Part shown: in pieces, positions 1 through 7,879 of the stretch
Position numbering within the stretch: the stretch's first letter is position 1
Layout: the number at the start of each line of letters is the position of its first letter
Origin: M3007 sp031425035
GTDB taxonomy: Bacteria > Bacteroidota > Bacteroidia > Chitinophagales > Saprospiraceae
DNA length: 64,000 nt
Direction: 5' to 3'
Assembly: GCA_031425035.1 (NCBI GenBank)
Contig: JANPIN010000109.1
Coordinates: 62,001 to 126,000 of the forward strand
Translations under genes and position numbers: made by a program
The notes under the pieces: model-generated
The model's database searches: none
The model's input: the letters and a program-made list of their open reading frames with translations, nothing else
Told to the model about the DNA's origin: nothing

Positions 1-336
1 ATTATGGTGCACGGTAGAATCAGCCGGCTGAAAAGCCATGTTCAGGTGCCACCAACCGGTTGCTAAATAGGCTTTGCGGCTGGCCGAAGCCGGCGGCATG
101 CTTTCCAGGGGCACCTTTACCATTCTTGGAGGCGTACTTATTTGCATAGTGGGTTCCGTATCCCCATGGCTCCCAATGATCACGTGGGAGACGGGCATGC
201 CGTTCGGGCTCATAGGTTCCGGTTTTTCTTCCGGTACGGCCTGGGCAACGGTGGTTTCCGGCGTTTTTTGAAAATTACGACAGGTCGCATAACCGAGCAG
301 GACCGTGAACAGGGATAAGATAAGTGTCGGTTTCAT
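1..336 (-). CDS. Lipoprotein-like hypothetical protein (3' part outside window)
   Basis: An open frame of 112 codons starts at the ATG complementary to 334-336 and runs off the left edge, so the protein is incomplete at its C-terminus. The N-terminus (MKPTLILSLFTVLLGYATC) is a short hydrophobic signal followed by Cys19, which would fit a loose Bacteroidota lipobox. It is followed by a Pro/Glu-rich linker and a region with PPRMVKVPLESMPP. I do not recognise the family. It lies 24 bp downstream of pgmB on the same strand, so co-transcription is likely. The plus-strand frame at 74-271 is its antisense shadow. Confidence 0.6.
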   Translation of the reverse strand, partial: MKPTLILSLFTVLLGYATCRNFQKTPETTVAQAVPEEKPEPMSPNGMPVSHVIIGSHGDTEPTMQISTPPRMVKVPLESMPPASASRKAYLATGWWHLNMAFQPADSTVHHN

Positions 337-359
337 GATTAAAATCATTTTTAATTTAT

Positions 360-1061
360 TTAGAACGTGGTCGCTAAACCCTGGGTTTCGGAAATTTGTA
401 ATTGATGGAGCAGATCCCGAAAACTTAAACCCAGGAAACCTGAAATCACCGTGCGGGCTTTCGGTAAATACTGCCGCTCTCCAACGCCGACCACCGAAAA
501 ACCGCCGGCCAGCCCGGCTGCAACACCCGTGGAGGCGTCTTCAAAGATCAGACATTCGTCCGGCGCAAAACCCAATGCCTGAGCAGCCAGCAAAAAACAT
601 TCCGGATGTGGTTTTCGTCGGTGAACATCGTTACCATCCACAATTGCATCGAATAAAAGTTCCACTGCGGTAGACTTCAGTACCGAGCGGGCGTTTTTGG
701 AATCGGAAGAAAGGGCGATGGATTTGCCCGCCTGGCGCACTTGGGTGAGAAAAGCAACGGCGCCGGGCAGCACTTCGCCGGGCGTCATATCAGCGATCAA
801 CTCCTTGTACCAGTTGTTTTTAACGTCTGACCAGTGTAGTTTTTCCGCTTCGGTCATATATATACCTCCCCAGTCCAGTATACGTTCGAGGCTGGCCATA
901 CGGCTCAGACCACGGAGTGTTTCGTGTTGCTCGGAGGAAAAATCAAAACCCATCTCTATAGCCAGCCGACGCCAGGCGATGTAGTGGTACTTCGCCGTGT
1001 CTACGATTACCCCGTCCAGGTTGAAAATACAAGCTTTTATTTTGCTCTGCCAATCGATCAT
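360..1061 (-). CDS. pgmB: Beta-phosphoglucomutase family HAD phosphatase with altered nucleophile
   Basis: This 233-residue protein matches the HAD-type beta-phosphoglucomutases, which interconvert beta-glucose-1-P and glucose-6-P in maltose/trehalose breakdown. Visible motifs are the first loop IFNLDGVIVDTAKYHYIAW, the SSDSKNA segment (motif II), VDGNDVHRRKPHPE with the motif III Lys, and IFEDASTGVAAGLAGG (motif IV acidic pair). The start at 1061 (MIDWQSKIKACIF) is chosen because an alternative start 72 bp upstream adds an unrelated tail. The oddity is Asn14 where the family has the catalytic Asp nucleophile of the DxD motif; Asp16 is kept. Codon AAC is clear in the sequence. The protein may be inactive, regulatory or mis-sequenced. 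A GH13-like gene lies near 18-20 kb but is not linked. Confidence 0.85.
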   Translation of the reverse strand: MIDWQSKIKACIFNLDGVIVDTAKYHYIAWRRLAIEMGFDFSSEQHETLRGLSRMASLERILDWGGIYMTEAEKLHWSDVKNNWYKELIADMTPGEVLPGAVAFLTQVRQAGKSIALSSDSKNARSVLKSTAVELLFDAIVDGNDVHRRKPHPECFLLAAQALGFAPDECLIFEDASTGVAAGLAGGFSVVGVGERQYLPKARTVISGFLGLSFRDLLHQLQISETQGLATTF

Positions 1062-1150
1062 ACGCACTTCAGAATTGGGGGGCGAAGGTATTTGATTTTT
1101 AGATAGTCCATATACTACAAAAAGGCAGGCCACGCAGGTATTTTTTTAAC

Positions 1151-1224
1151 AGGGGGCAGGGGTTAGGGGGCAGGAGACAAGGCTTAGGGGGCAGGAGACA
1201 GGGGGCAGGAGGCAGGGGGGGGGG
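1151..1224 (+). repeat. G-rich heptameric tandem repeat, copy 1
   Basis: Ten or so consecutive 7-bp units of the form AGGGGGC, AGGGGTT, AGGAGAC and AGGAGGC follow each other in register from 1151, directly after a T7 run (1141-1147). A second copy on the opposite strand lies at 41061-41130. The G runs could form quadruplexes; that is inference. Confidence 0.8.
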
Positions 1225-1319
1225 TATTAAATTGACCTTTGACAAAGTTATCAGGAGCGGAAAAGCGCCATAACCGATACTTTTGGGGTTTACTCCTTGT
1301 CGCCTACAACGTCTTGCTA

Positions 1320-3470
1320 ATGTACTATTTGCTAACACCACGGTTGTTCCTGCCCCTTTGCTTCGCCTTTTTCATCCATAACCTCGTGGCGCAACCCAGT
1401 ATTGCGCGGGAGTGGAATGAGGCACTATTGCAAACGGTCAGGGAAGACCTGTCCCGGCCGCATGTACAGGCGCGTAACCTTTTTCATTTCTCGGTGGCTT
1501 TATACGATAGCTGGGCAGTTTATGAACAGGAGGCCGAGCCTTATTTACTGGGTAAAACCGTGGGTGGCTTTACCTGTCCATGCCAGAAAATACCGGAACC
1601 GAAAGACCGGGAAGCCGCTCGTCAGGAAACCATGAGTTTTGCCGCTTACCGGCTGCTGACGGCCCGTTATTCCCGTTCGCCACACGGCGGCGGAGCTTTG
1701 AGCCGATTCCAGGATCTCATGAAAAAACATGGATACGATTTTAGGAACAACAGCAGCGACTATACATCCGGATCGCCCGCCGCACTGGGCAACTATCTGG
1801 CGCAGTGCATTTTACGGCTGGGGCAACTGGATAATTCTAACGAAGAGGATGATTACCATTCGCAGTCGTATAAGCCACGGAACCCCGCTCTGAACGTTGC
1901 TGTGCCCGGCAACCCCACGCTGGTCGATCCGAACACCTGGCAACCCCTCCAACTGAAAGTCGCCATCGATCAGGACGGTTACCAAATGCTGGAATGTAAG
2001 TGTGCCGGAAAAAAACTCATCGATCTGATCGGCTCCGTGGATCCCAGCGGGCGGCCGGTCACTTCCACCCAAACATTCCAGGGGCCGGAGTGGGGTCATG
2101 TGCTACCTTTTGCGCTGAGCCGTCAGGACCTGGTCGTTAACAATCGCAACGGATTTAATTACTGGGTGTATCATGATCCCGGTCCGAACCTGTTACCACA
2201 CCTGGATACGGCTCAGGGCGGAGGCAGCTCCCCGGAATATATGTGGAATTTTGCGCTGGTGGCTGCCTGGTCCGCCTACCTCAATCCCGGTGACGGGGTA
2301 CAATGGGATATATCTCCGGGCGCCCTGGGCAACATTGAGCACTATCCCCAAAACCTGGCGGAACTGCACGATTTTTATGATTTAAAAACCGGGCACAGCG
2401 CGGGCACGGGGCACCGTCTTAACCCGCGGACCGGTCAGCCATATACACCGCAAATAGTGCCGCGCGGCGATTATACCCGGGTGGCGGCACAATTCTGGTC
2501 GGAAGGGCCGGATACGGAAACGCCGCCGGGGCATTGGTTTAGCATTTTAAATTACGTGAGCGATCAACCCCGCCTGGTCAAAAAATTCAACGGTCAGGGG
2601 CAGCCGATGAGCGATCTGGAATGGGACGTCAAAGCATATTTCGTGCTTGGCGGCGCCCTGCACGATGCAGCCATCACCGCCTGGGGACTTAAAAGTTACT
2701 ATAATAGTATTCGTCCCATTGCCGCTATCCGCTACCTGGCGGAGCTGGGTCAAAGCACGGACCGCCGGCAACCCGCCTATCATCCGGCAGGCATGCCGCT
2801 GCTTCCCGGAAAAATTGAACTGGTAAAAAAGACTGATGTATTGGCCGGGCTGAAAAAAGAAAATGTGGGCAAGATCAAGATATACGCCTGGAAAGGTCCG
2901 TTTATGGTGAAAGACACGTTCCAGGAAACGGCGGGTATTGGGTGGATACTGGCGGAAAACTGGTATCCTTTTCAGGTCAAAACGCTCATTACGCCTCCTT
3001 ATGGTGGTTATGTTTCCGGGCATGCGGCTTTTTCCCGGGCCGCAGCGGAGGCACTCACTTTGCTAACGGGCGATGCGTACTTTCCAGGCGGATTAGGCGA
3101 ATTTCCCGTCAAAGCGAACAGCCATATACTGCGTTTGGAAAAAGGCCCCAGTGTAGACGTGACCCTGCAATGGGCCACTTACCGCGATGCTGCCGATCAG
3201 GCCGGCCTTTCCCGAATCTGGGGTGGTACAAATACGCCTTATGATGATCTGGCCGGTCAAATGATTGGCGCTAAAGTTGGCCCAGCGGCCTTTAAATTAG
3301 CCAGGGACTACTTTTATAAAGACCACGATCGGGACGGATACTTCAGCTACGAAGACTGTGATGATAACGACCCCGCCATACATCCGGGCGCTGCTGAATT
3401 ATGCGATGGCCGGGATAATGACTGCAATGGACTTAAGGATGATGGAATTACTTGCCCTAACGGTCAGTAG
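1320..3470 (+). CDS. Secreted vanadium haloperoxidase/PAP2-like protein with C-terminal MopE motif
   Basis: The start at 1320 gives a good signal peptide (MYYLLTPRLFLPLCFAFFI, cleavage near LVAQ); a longer frame from 1239 would bury it. The 716-residue protein has the vanadium-dependent haloperoxidase/acid-phosphatase signature in order: KSYYNSIRP near residue 458, VSGHAAFSRAA near 565 and GLSRIWGGTNTPYDD near 632-646. In the family the last motif reads SRxxxGxH, whose His binds vanadate or phosphate; here it is Asn638. The tail (DRDGYFSYEDCDDNDP... ELCDGRDNDCNG) is a MopE-type Cys/Asp-rich metal-binding motif. No T9SS sorting domain is visible. It probably acts outside the cytoplasm; haloperoxidase, phosphatase or neither cannot be told from sequence. 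It ends 56 bp before the tRNA-derived att site. Confidence 0.8.
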   Translation: MYYLLTPRLFLPLCFAFFIHNLVAQPSIAREWNEALLQTVREDLSRPHVQARNLFHFSVALYDSWAVYEQEAEPYLLGKTVGGFTCPCQKIPEPKDREAARQETMSFAAYRLLTARYSRSPHGGGALSRFQDLMKKHGYDFRNNSSDYTSGSPAALGNYLAQCILRLGQLDNSNEEDDYHSQSYKPRNPALNVAVPGNPTLVDPNTWQPLQLKVAIDQDGYQMLECKCAGKKLIDLIGSVDPSGRPVTSTQTFQGPEWGHVLPFALSRQDLVVNNRNGFNYWVYHDPGPNLLPHLDTAQGGGSSPEYMWNFALVAAWSAYLNPGDGVQWDISPGALGNIEHYPQNLAELHDFYDLKTGHSAGTGHRLNPRTGQPYTPQIVPRGDYTRVAAQFWSEGPDTETPPGHWFSILNYVSDQPRLVKKFNGQGQPMSDLEWDVKAYFVLGGALHDAAITAWGLKSYYNSIRPIAAIRYLAELGQSTDRRQPAYHPAGMPLLPGKIELVKKTDVLAGLKKENVGKIKIYAWKGPFMVKDTFQETAGIGWILAENWYPFQVKTLITPPYGGYVSGHAAFSRAAAEALTLLTGDAYFPGGLGEFPVKANSHILRLEKGPSVDVTLQWATYRDAADQAGLSRIWGGTNTPYDDLAGQMIGAKVGPAAFKLARDYFYKDHDRDGYFSYEDCDDNDPAIHPGAAELCDGRDNDCNGLKDDGITCPNGQ

Positions 3471-3483
3471 TCTTAGGTGTCCG

Positions 3484-3520
3484 AACAAAAAAACGCTGCA
3501 AGTCATTGACTTACAGCGCT
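3484..3520 (-). terminator. Original tRNA-Arg terminator, now at attL
   Basis: On the minus strand a 12-bp stem (CGCTGTAAGTCA with TGACTTGCAGCG, one G-U) is followed by a T7 run. It directly follows the displaced tRNA 3' end (3527-3546 plus encoded CCA), so it is read as the terminator of the uninterrupted tRNA gene. It could also terminate the gene ending at 3470. Confidence 0.7.
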
Positions 3521-3526
3521 CTGGTG

Positions 3527-3546
3527 GCCCCGTGAGGAATCGAACC
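3527..3546 (-). repeat. attL core (20-bp tRNA-Arg 3'-end fragment)
   Basis: GCCCCGTGAGGAATCGAACC is identical to 16333-16352 inside tRNA-Arg(CCG). Read on the minus strand it is the T-loop to acceptor stem of a tRNA. Here the tRNA fragment ends CGGGGCC-A-CCA (to 3523), meaning a discriminator A and an encoded CCA, so this is the displaced native 3' end. Confidence 0.9.
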
Positions 3547-3572
3547 CTTAGCACCGATGTTTCTGGTAATTT

Positions 3573-3625
3573 CCCAATGTTCCTATATTACAGTGCTTTA
3601 TGTTTGTACATTCAGAAACATTGGG
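3573..3625. promoter_or_regulatory. Inverted repeat before the integrase promoter -7 box
   Basis: CCCAATGTT (3573-3581) and AACATTGGG (3617-3625) are perfect 9-bp arms. The right arm abuts the -7 box, so a protein bound there would block transcription of the integrase. Possible operator; the loop of 35 nt argues against a simple terminator. Confidence 0.45.
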
Positions 3626-3633
3626 TATCTTTG
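3603..3633 (+). promoter_or_regulatory. Integrase promoter
   Basis: TTTG (3603-3606) and TATCTTTG (3626-3633) are separated by 19 nt, matching the Bacteroidota -33/-7 consensus. The integrase ATG is 64 nt downstream. Confidence 0.6.
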
Positions 3634-3654
3634 GTCATTCAATACCCTGTTTTA

Positions 3655-3676
3655 TTACTCGCAATCTTACTCGCAC
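3655..3676 (+). repeat. Left integrase arm-type repeat
   Basis: A 22-bp sequence with two TTACTCGCA boxes spaced by ATC is identical to 16240-16261 and in the same orientation. A further box, AATACTCGCAA, lies at 3722-3732 inside the first codons of the integrase. The position inside each end fits arm-binding sites of the integrase N-terminal domain. Confidence 0.65.
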
Positions 3677-3697
3677 ACTCCGTAATACAGGCCTTCA

Positions 3698-4954
3698 ATG
3701 CTGCACATTCAATTCGTTCTGAATACTCGCAAGGGAGATACGCCCGACACCGAACGGCCTATCATGTGCCAGATGCGGTACAAGGTGAATAACCAAACGT
3801 GCCGGCTAAATTTCTCTACCGGCCAGGGTTGCCGGGTGCGATCTTTCAAAAAACAGCGGGTTTACCATACTGCAGAGTTTGCCACCCAAAAGAATGAGCG
3901 CCTGGCAGAGATACGCGAACGGGCAGAACGTATTTATCGGGATTCCTTCGAGCGCGGCACTATGCCTACACCTGAACGCTTTAAAGAGCAAATTCTAAAC
4001 GGTGTCTTTAAGGTGGAGCAGGAACGCGACATGGTGCGCGACCTGGCCGACTTTGTGCAGTATCATCGGGACCGAGGCACGCATAGGGGCAGCCTAAACC
4101 ATCTGCTCCAACTCCAAAAACATTTGGACGTCTTTACCCGCAAATCAAAAATGGCGCTGGCTTACGACCAAATGAACCTCTCGTTCTATGCCCGCTTTTT
4201 AGCTTATCTAAAAAGCCCTGAGGCATCCGGCCGCGCCGAAAGCTATAAGACAAACACGGTCGGCAATGTGGTCAAGAAACTCAAAATGTTCCTGAACTAC
4301 GCCAAATCCAACGGCTGGAATAAGTTCGAGTTCTACAAGCACCCGGATTTCAAGATTCCCAATGAACGGGTGCAAAATATTTATCTGGAGCAGCGCGAGC
4401 TGAATGCCCTGGCCGCGCTCGATCTACGCAAGGCGCCGGGCCTGGCCGCTGGCCGGGATTGGTTTTTACTGGCTTGCGAAATTGGAATGCGCAACGGCGA
4501 TTATAAGCAATGCCAGCGCACCAACCTGCACGAAGTCGAGGGAGGCATTGATTTTGTCTACACCCCAAGCAAAACCAGTAAATCTTCCGGGCAGACAGTG
4601 ACCGTACCACTTTCTCAAACCGCCTACGGCATTCTGAACCGCTACGGCTTCGATATGCCGGCGCCGATCAGTAACCAGAAAACCAACAAGGCGCTTAAAC
4701 GGATCTCCGAAATGGCCGGCATCACCAAAGAGGTAACCACGCATACTGCCCGCAGGACATTCGCCACCCTGCGCTACTTGGAGGGATGGCCGATTACACA
4801 AATAATGAAGATAACAGGTCATGCTACCGAGCGCGAGTTCTTCAAATACCTGTGCATAGAAGGCGAGGAAAACGCTCAGCTGATCCGGCAGAGCAACGAG
4901 AAGTATAAAATCAATAAGCCAGGCGCGCTCAATAGTAAATTGCGAATTGCATAA
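3698..4954 (+). CDS. Tyrosine site-specific integrase
   Basis: This 418-residue protein is a Bacteroidota phage/ICE-type tyrosine recombinase. The N-terminal ~100 residues (FVLNTRKGD...MRYKVNNQ...LNFSTGQG) resemble the arm-DNA-binding domain, residues ~105-210 the SAM-like core-binding domain, and the rest the catalytic domain. The catalytic set is complete: Arg265 (EIGMRNGD), Lys292 (SKTSK), His349 and Arg352 (HTARRT), His375 (ITGHAT) and the nucleophile Tyr384 (FFKYL). Its place 150 bp inside the attL core shows it is the element's own recombinase, acting on the tRNA-Arg 3' end. A TTTG/TATCTTTG promoter with an adjacent inverted repeat suggests the gene is repressed. A short hairpin with T6 follows near 5019-5036. 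Confidence 0.95.
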   Translation: MLHIQFVLNTRKGDTPDTERPIMCQMRYKVNNQTCRLNFSTGQGCRVRSFKKQRVYHTAEFATQKNERLAEIRERAERIYRDSFERGTMPTPERFKEQILNGVFKVEQERDMVRDLADFVQYHRDRGTHRGSLNHLLQLQKHLDVFTRKSKMALAYDQMNLSFYARFLAYLKSPEASGRAESYKTNTVGNVVKKLKMFLNYAKSNGWNKFEFYKHPDFKIPNERVQNIYLEQRELNALAALDLRKAPGLAAGRDWFLLACEIGMRNGDYKQCQRTNLHEVEGGIDFVYTPSKTSKSSGQTVTVPLSQTAYGILNRYGFDMPAPISNQKTNKALKRISEMAGITKEVTTHTARRTFATLRYLEGWPITQIMKITGHATEREFFKYLCIEGEENAQLIRQSNEKYKINKPGALNSKLRIA

Positions 4955-5018
4955 TGTTCTTTTATAAAAGTTTGCGGATTCGGTAGGCAGGCTTTATCTT
5001 TACCGCAAGTTACCCGAT

Positions 5019-5036
5019 AAGCCCGGCTTGTTTTTT
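5019..5036 (+). terminator. Weak terminator after integrase
   Basis: AAGC-CCG-GCTT forms a short hairpin followed by GTTTTTT, 65 bp after the integrase stop. Only four base pairs, so low certainty. The 165-bp gap 4955-5119 otherwise holds no gene. Confidence 0.35.
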
Positions 5037-5119
5037 GCCGGCATTAGTTAAGGTCTAAACAAAAGGTTTGCAGGGAGCAGCAATATTGCCCCGATGGTTT
5101 TATTTTTTACTGCACGATC

Positions 5120-5404
5120 ATGCAAACCGCAGATTCGCAAACTTCTATCAATACCCCTTCCGGCCACCTGGCCGACGTCAACCTGGACGCCCTTGCCGGT
5201 AAAATAGCCGATAAGCTGGCCGATAAACCCACCCACAACGTAGAGCGCTACCTCACAATGAGAGAAGTGTCGGAGATTGTTGGCATTACCCGCCAACAGA
5301 TCAACAAAATGACCCGCAAAGGTATTTTCCGCGCCTATGGCCGAGGTACGCGCATGACCCGCTACAAACTCTCCGAGATCGAAGCGGCAATGGCTGCGCT
5401 TTAA
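5120..5404 (+). CDS. Excisionase-like helix-turn-helix protein
   Basis: The 94-residue protein has a C-terminal HTH_17/MerR-like winged helix: YLTMREVSEIVGITRQQINK followed by MTRKGIFRAYGRGTRMTRYK and a closing helix LSEIEAAMAAL. The first ~40 residues are a linker with an amphipathic stretch (LDALAGKIADKLADK). Proteins of this type next to an integrase usually act as recombination directionality factors or element regulators. Its place immediately after the integrase supports an excisionase role, but a transcriptional role is equally possible. Confidence 0.8.
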   Translation: MQTADSQTSINTPSGHLADVNLDALAGKIADKLADKPTHNVERYLTMREVSEIVGITRQQINKMTRKGIFRAYGRGTRMTRYKLSEIEAAMAAL

Positions 5405-5508
5405 CGTGTGATCCTACCACGCGCCGGACAGCCCTACACGGCCAGCATCTTCCCTTGCTGGTGGATGCGCTGACCCGGCCTATTCTATCCACGTATAAAA
5501 CAGCAGTC

Positions 5509-5727
5509 ATGTCGCATAATCCAGACACCACGTCCGGCAATGCGCTGGACATCCATACCCTGCCCCAATCCATAATTTTGGAAAGCATCAGGCCAAGCAG
5601 GTATCTGTTTGGCCTGTCCTGCCGATCTAACCGCCTCACAATCAAGGGCGAAGCATCTCTATTTGGCAATGCCAACAACTGCGATTTTCTCACCTTAAAA
5701 CAGGAAGGACATGGCACGGCCGATTAA
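5509..5727 (+). CDS. Small hypothetical protein overlapping the DUF4373 gene
   Basis: A 72-residue frame (MSHNPDTTSGNALDIHTLP...) ends 17 nt inside the next gene, an arrangement that suggests translational coupling. I do not recognise it. It fills the space between the excisionase-like gene and the DUF4373 gene; the ~100 bp before it (5405-5508) shows nothing clear. It may be spurious. Confidence 0.4.
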   Translation: MSHNPDTTSGNALDIHTLPQSIILESIRPSRYLFGLSCRSNRLTIKGEASLFGNANNCDFLTLKQEGHGTAD

Positions 5728-6850
5728 GGAGAACGCTGACTGGTTTCCGCATAATGGCGACATGAGCAATGATCCGAGGATGGTTGTTTTTCTCGCAAGA
5801 TGTGGCAACGAAGGCTATGGCGTGTGGACGCGATTACTGGAACGATTAACCAAGGCAAACCACTTTTCGATTGCATGGGATTCATTCGGGATCGATCTAA
5901 CCGCAGCCAGTTTTGGGATTGACACCGAGAGGCTCTCTGTAATAATAGGACATCTGGCTTCCTTAAGATTGGTGCAAATTGAGGACGAAGTGTTAAAAAG
6001 TCATTGGCTTGTCGAGATGCTAAGCCCGCTTCTTGACAAGCGTGAATCAGATCAAGGATATAAAAGGGAGAAAAGAAGTTCACCTATTGTCGCTACGACA
6101 ATAGGTGTTGTCGCTACGACAACCCCACATAGTATAGTAGAGGATAGTACAGATACAGTAGAGAAGAGTAAAGAAGAAATTAAAAAAAGAAAAAGCGCAA
6201 GCGCGGATTTTTCTGAAGTTGAAAATGGAACCCCCGACGAGAATTCACCAACCGCCGAAGAGGGGGAAGGAGAAAAAGCCCCCTATGTTGCGGCTGCCCC
6301 CCCAGGCGATGAGCCAACAGATCCAGAGGGCGTAATCAGAAAGTGGGGCGCGGCAGATAGCTGGAAGTGGGTTAAAAAGGCAACAGATGAATCGGGCTAT
6401 GACGGTGCACAGACGGGCGTGACTGTAAACGACAAACTCAGCCTTTTCTGTGCTCATCACAGTGAAGATGAGGCCTTCCAAGCCAACCCGGTCGAATTCC
6501 TAAAAAAGAAGTTTAAAGGCTGGTTGGTCAATGCCAAGGCCTCACCTAAGGGAAGGAAAAACGAAAGGGTGACCGGCACGAGGCCATCGGCATCAACGCC
6601 GGCAGGTGGGGGTTATACAGATGAAATGGTGGTTGCTGCTTTTCGATCCCGATATGGTAATGAAATGGCTGAGGGTTTAATTCAGCAGAATGTCGCTAAG
6701 TTGATACAGGCTAAAGATGAAACAGAGCTGAGTCTTTGGATGGAAGGATTTTACAATCGCATTAAGGCAGGGAGCGGTCGCGCAACGGCCAGGCGTGGCA
6801 GTGAAACACCATTGGCCGCTGTTGCTGCTATGTTCGCCCCAACAAAATAA
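5711..6850 (+). CDS. DUF4373 (Lin1244/Lin1753-like) replication-associated protein
   Basis: The 379-residue protein starts MARPIKENADWFPHNGDMSN and continues with NEGYGVWTRLLERLTKANHF, the hallmark of the DUF4373/Lin1244 N-terminal domain found in phage and element proteins related to replisome organisers. Residues ~1-120 form that winged-helix-like domain. A long Ser/Glu/Lys-rich linker (~125-205) follows, then a C-terminal region with GGGYTDEMVVAAFRSRYGNE. The role in replication initiation is inferred from the family and from the nuclease gene 6 bp downstream. An unusual direct repeat TGTCGCTACGACAA occurs twice near 6089-6123 within the linker-coding DNA; being palindromic (TTGTCGCTACGACAA-like) it could be a binding site. 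Confidence 0.8.
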   Translation: MARPIKENADWFPHNGDMSNDPRMVVFLARCGNEGYGVWTRLLERLTKANHFSIAWDSFGIDLTAASFGIDTERLSVIIGHLASLRLVQIEDEVLKSHWLVEMLSPLLDKRESDQGYKREKRSSPIVATTIGVVATTTPHSIVEDSTDTVEKSKEEIKKRKSASADFSEVENGTPDENSPTAEEGEGEKAPYVAAAPPGDEPTDPEGVIRKWGAADSWKWVKKATDESGYDGAQTGVTVNDKLSLFCAHHSEDEAFQANPVEFLKKKFKGWLVNAKASPKGRKNERVTGTRPSASTPAGGGYTDEMVVAAFRSRYGNEMAEGLIQQNVAKLIQAKDETELSLWMEGFYNRIKAGSGRATARRGSETPLAAVAAMFAPTK

Positions 6851-6856
6851 CCGGCC

Positions 6857-7321
6857 ATGAAAAACGACGCCCTGCAACAACTCAAAGTCGAGGCCGAGGC
6901 TGCCAAGCGCGACCGCTACCCCAATGTGCCGGCACACGCCCTGCCAAGGGCCAAATACAGCGAACGCAGTGCGAACGACTTAACCAAGTGCATTATAGAT
7001 TTTGTGAACCTGCAGCCCGGTTGCGTAGCATGGCGGGTGAGCAACGTGCCCGTGTATGATACCAAGACCGGCAAGCACCGCGCCGGCAATGTGCGCAAGG
7101 GTGTAGCCGATATTTCGGCCATACGGCGGGGGCAGGCCTGGCAGATCGAGGTGAAGTTTGGAAAGGACATAATGAGTGAGCATCAACGAAAATTTGCCGC
7201 CGCTGTGGAGGCTTCCGGGGGTGTGTATTGCGTCGCTCACACCTTCGAGCAGTTTATAAACCAATGGAACAATCCAAGAAAGTCCGCTGCCCTTCAAGTG
7301 GACCCAAATTTGCTTTTGTAA
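6857..7321 (+). CDS. VRR-NUC family PD-(D/E)xK nuclease
   Basis: The 154-residue protein has the VRR-NUC core: KYSERSANDLTKCIIDFVNL, then GVADISAIRRGQAWQIEVKF with the catalytic Asp and the Glu-x-Lys pair, and MSEHQRKFAAAVEASGGVYCV. These stand-alone nucleases are common in phages and integrative elements and act on branched DNA or in resolution. It starts 6 bp after the DUF4373 gene, so both are probably one replication/recombination module. No missing catalytic residue is seen. Confidence 0.88.
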   Translation: MKNDALQQLKVEAEAAKRDRYPNVPAHALPRAKYSERSANDLTKCIIDFVNLQPGCVAWRVSNVPVYDTKTGKHRAGNVRKGVADISAIRRGQAWQIEVKFGKDIMSEHQRKFAAAVEASGGVYCVAHTFEQFINQWNNPRKSAALQVDPNLLL

Positions 7322-7397
7322 CCTGGAAATTTGACATCTTTTTGCGCGGTCAAATTGGAGGGAATTTGACCCAAACTCACTGTAAACTCACTGTAAA

Positions 7398-7816
7398 ATG
7401 GAAAAAAAAGACGGACGGAATGGCGGTACAATCTTTCCTTGGAAACCGGGAAACCGGGAAAATCGGGCAATCCAAATGGTCCAGCACCGGGCTATCTACA
7501 GGCTAAAACCGTATTAAAACGCCTCCTTGCCACGGACGGCAAGTTCAAGAACCCACTAACCGGGAAGGAGGAAGACATGTGTTTGGGCGATGCGCTCCAT
7601 CTTATCCAAATTTATAAGGCGATTAACGATGCGGACACCCGCGCATACGAAGCCATTATGGATCGAGTTGACGGACGGCCGGTACAGACCATTGGCGGCG
7701 ATCCTGAAAACCCGCTACACTCTACGGCGCCGCAAATCATTTTCAATGTGCAGAGTATGGAGCCGATCACGACTGAGGCAGCTTTGCTAAAATTGTTGGA
7801 AGAGGAGCAAGGGTAA
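7398..7816 (+). CDS. DUF5681-like protein with -1 frame break at a GGGAAAC site
   Basis: The ATG at 7398 opens MEKKDGRNGGTIFPWKPGN and then leaves the coding frame, ending at 7517 after 39 codons. The family-like continuation lies in the -1 frame (PGKSGNPNGPAPGYLQ... to the stop at 7816). Joining them at 7454 gives KPGNPGKSGNPNGPAPG, the typical DUF5681 N-terminal motif, so the two frames belong to one gene of about 140 codons. The junction is exactly G-GGA-AAC (7448-7454), a classical X-XXY-YYZ slip heptamer. Either programmed -1 frameshifting or loss of one C in CCC makes the break. Otherwise the body (KRLLATDGKF...MEPITTEAALLKLLEEEQG) reads cleanly. DUF5681 proteins often sit beside phage packaging genes, though none are present here. 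Confidence 0.7.
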
Positions 7817-7847
7817 CTTTCGAAAGCACCACCTTATCCAAATTAGA

Positions 7848-7876
7848 AGGCCCTGGCGACTTATTCGCCAGGGCCT
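7848..7876. terminator. Bidirectional terminator between convergent genes
   Basis: GGCCCTGGCGA (7849-7859) and TCGCCAGGGCC (7865-7875) form a perfect 11-bp stem with a 5-nt loop, followed on the plus strand by TCTTT. It separates the rightward replication module from the leftward operon. Confidence 0.8.
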
Positions 7877-7879
7877 CTT

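Noticed and set aside
74..1341. Small plus- and minus-strand ORFs around pgmB and the G-repeat
   Set aside because: Antisense shadows or translations of the heptamer repeat.
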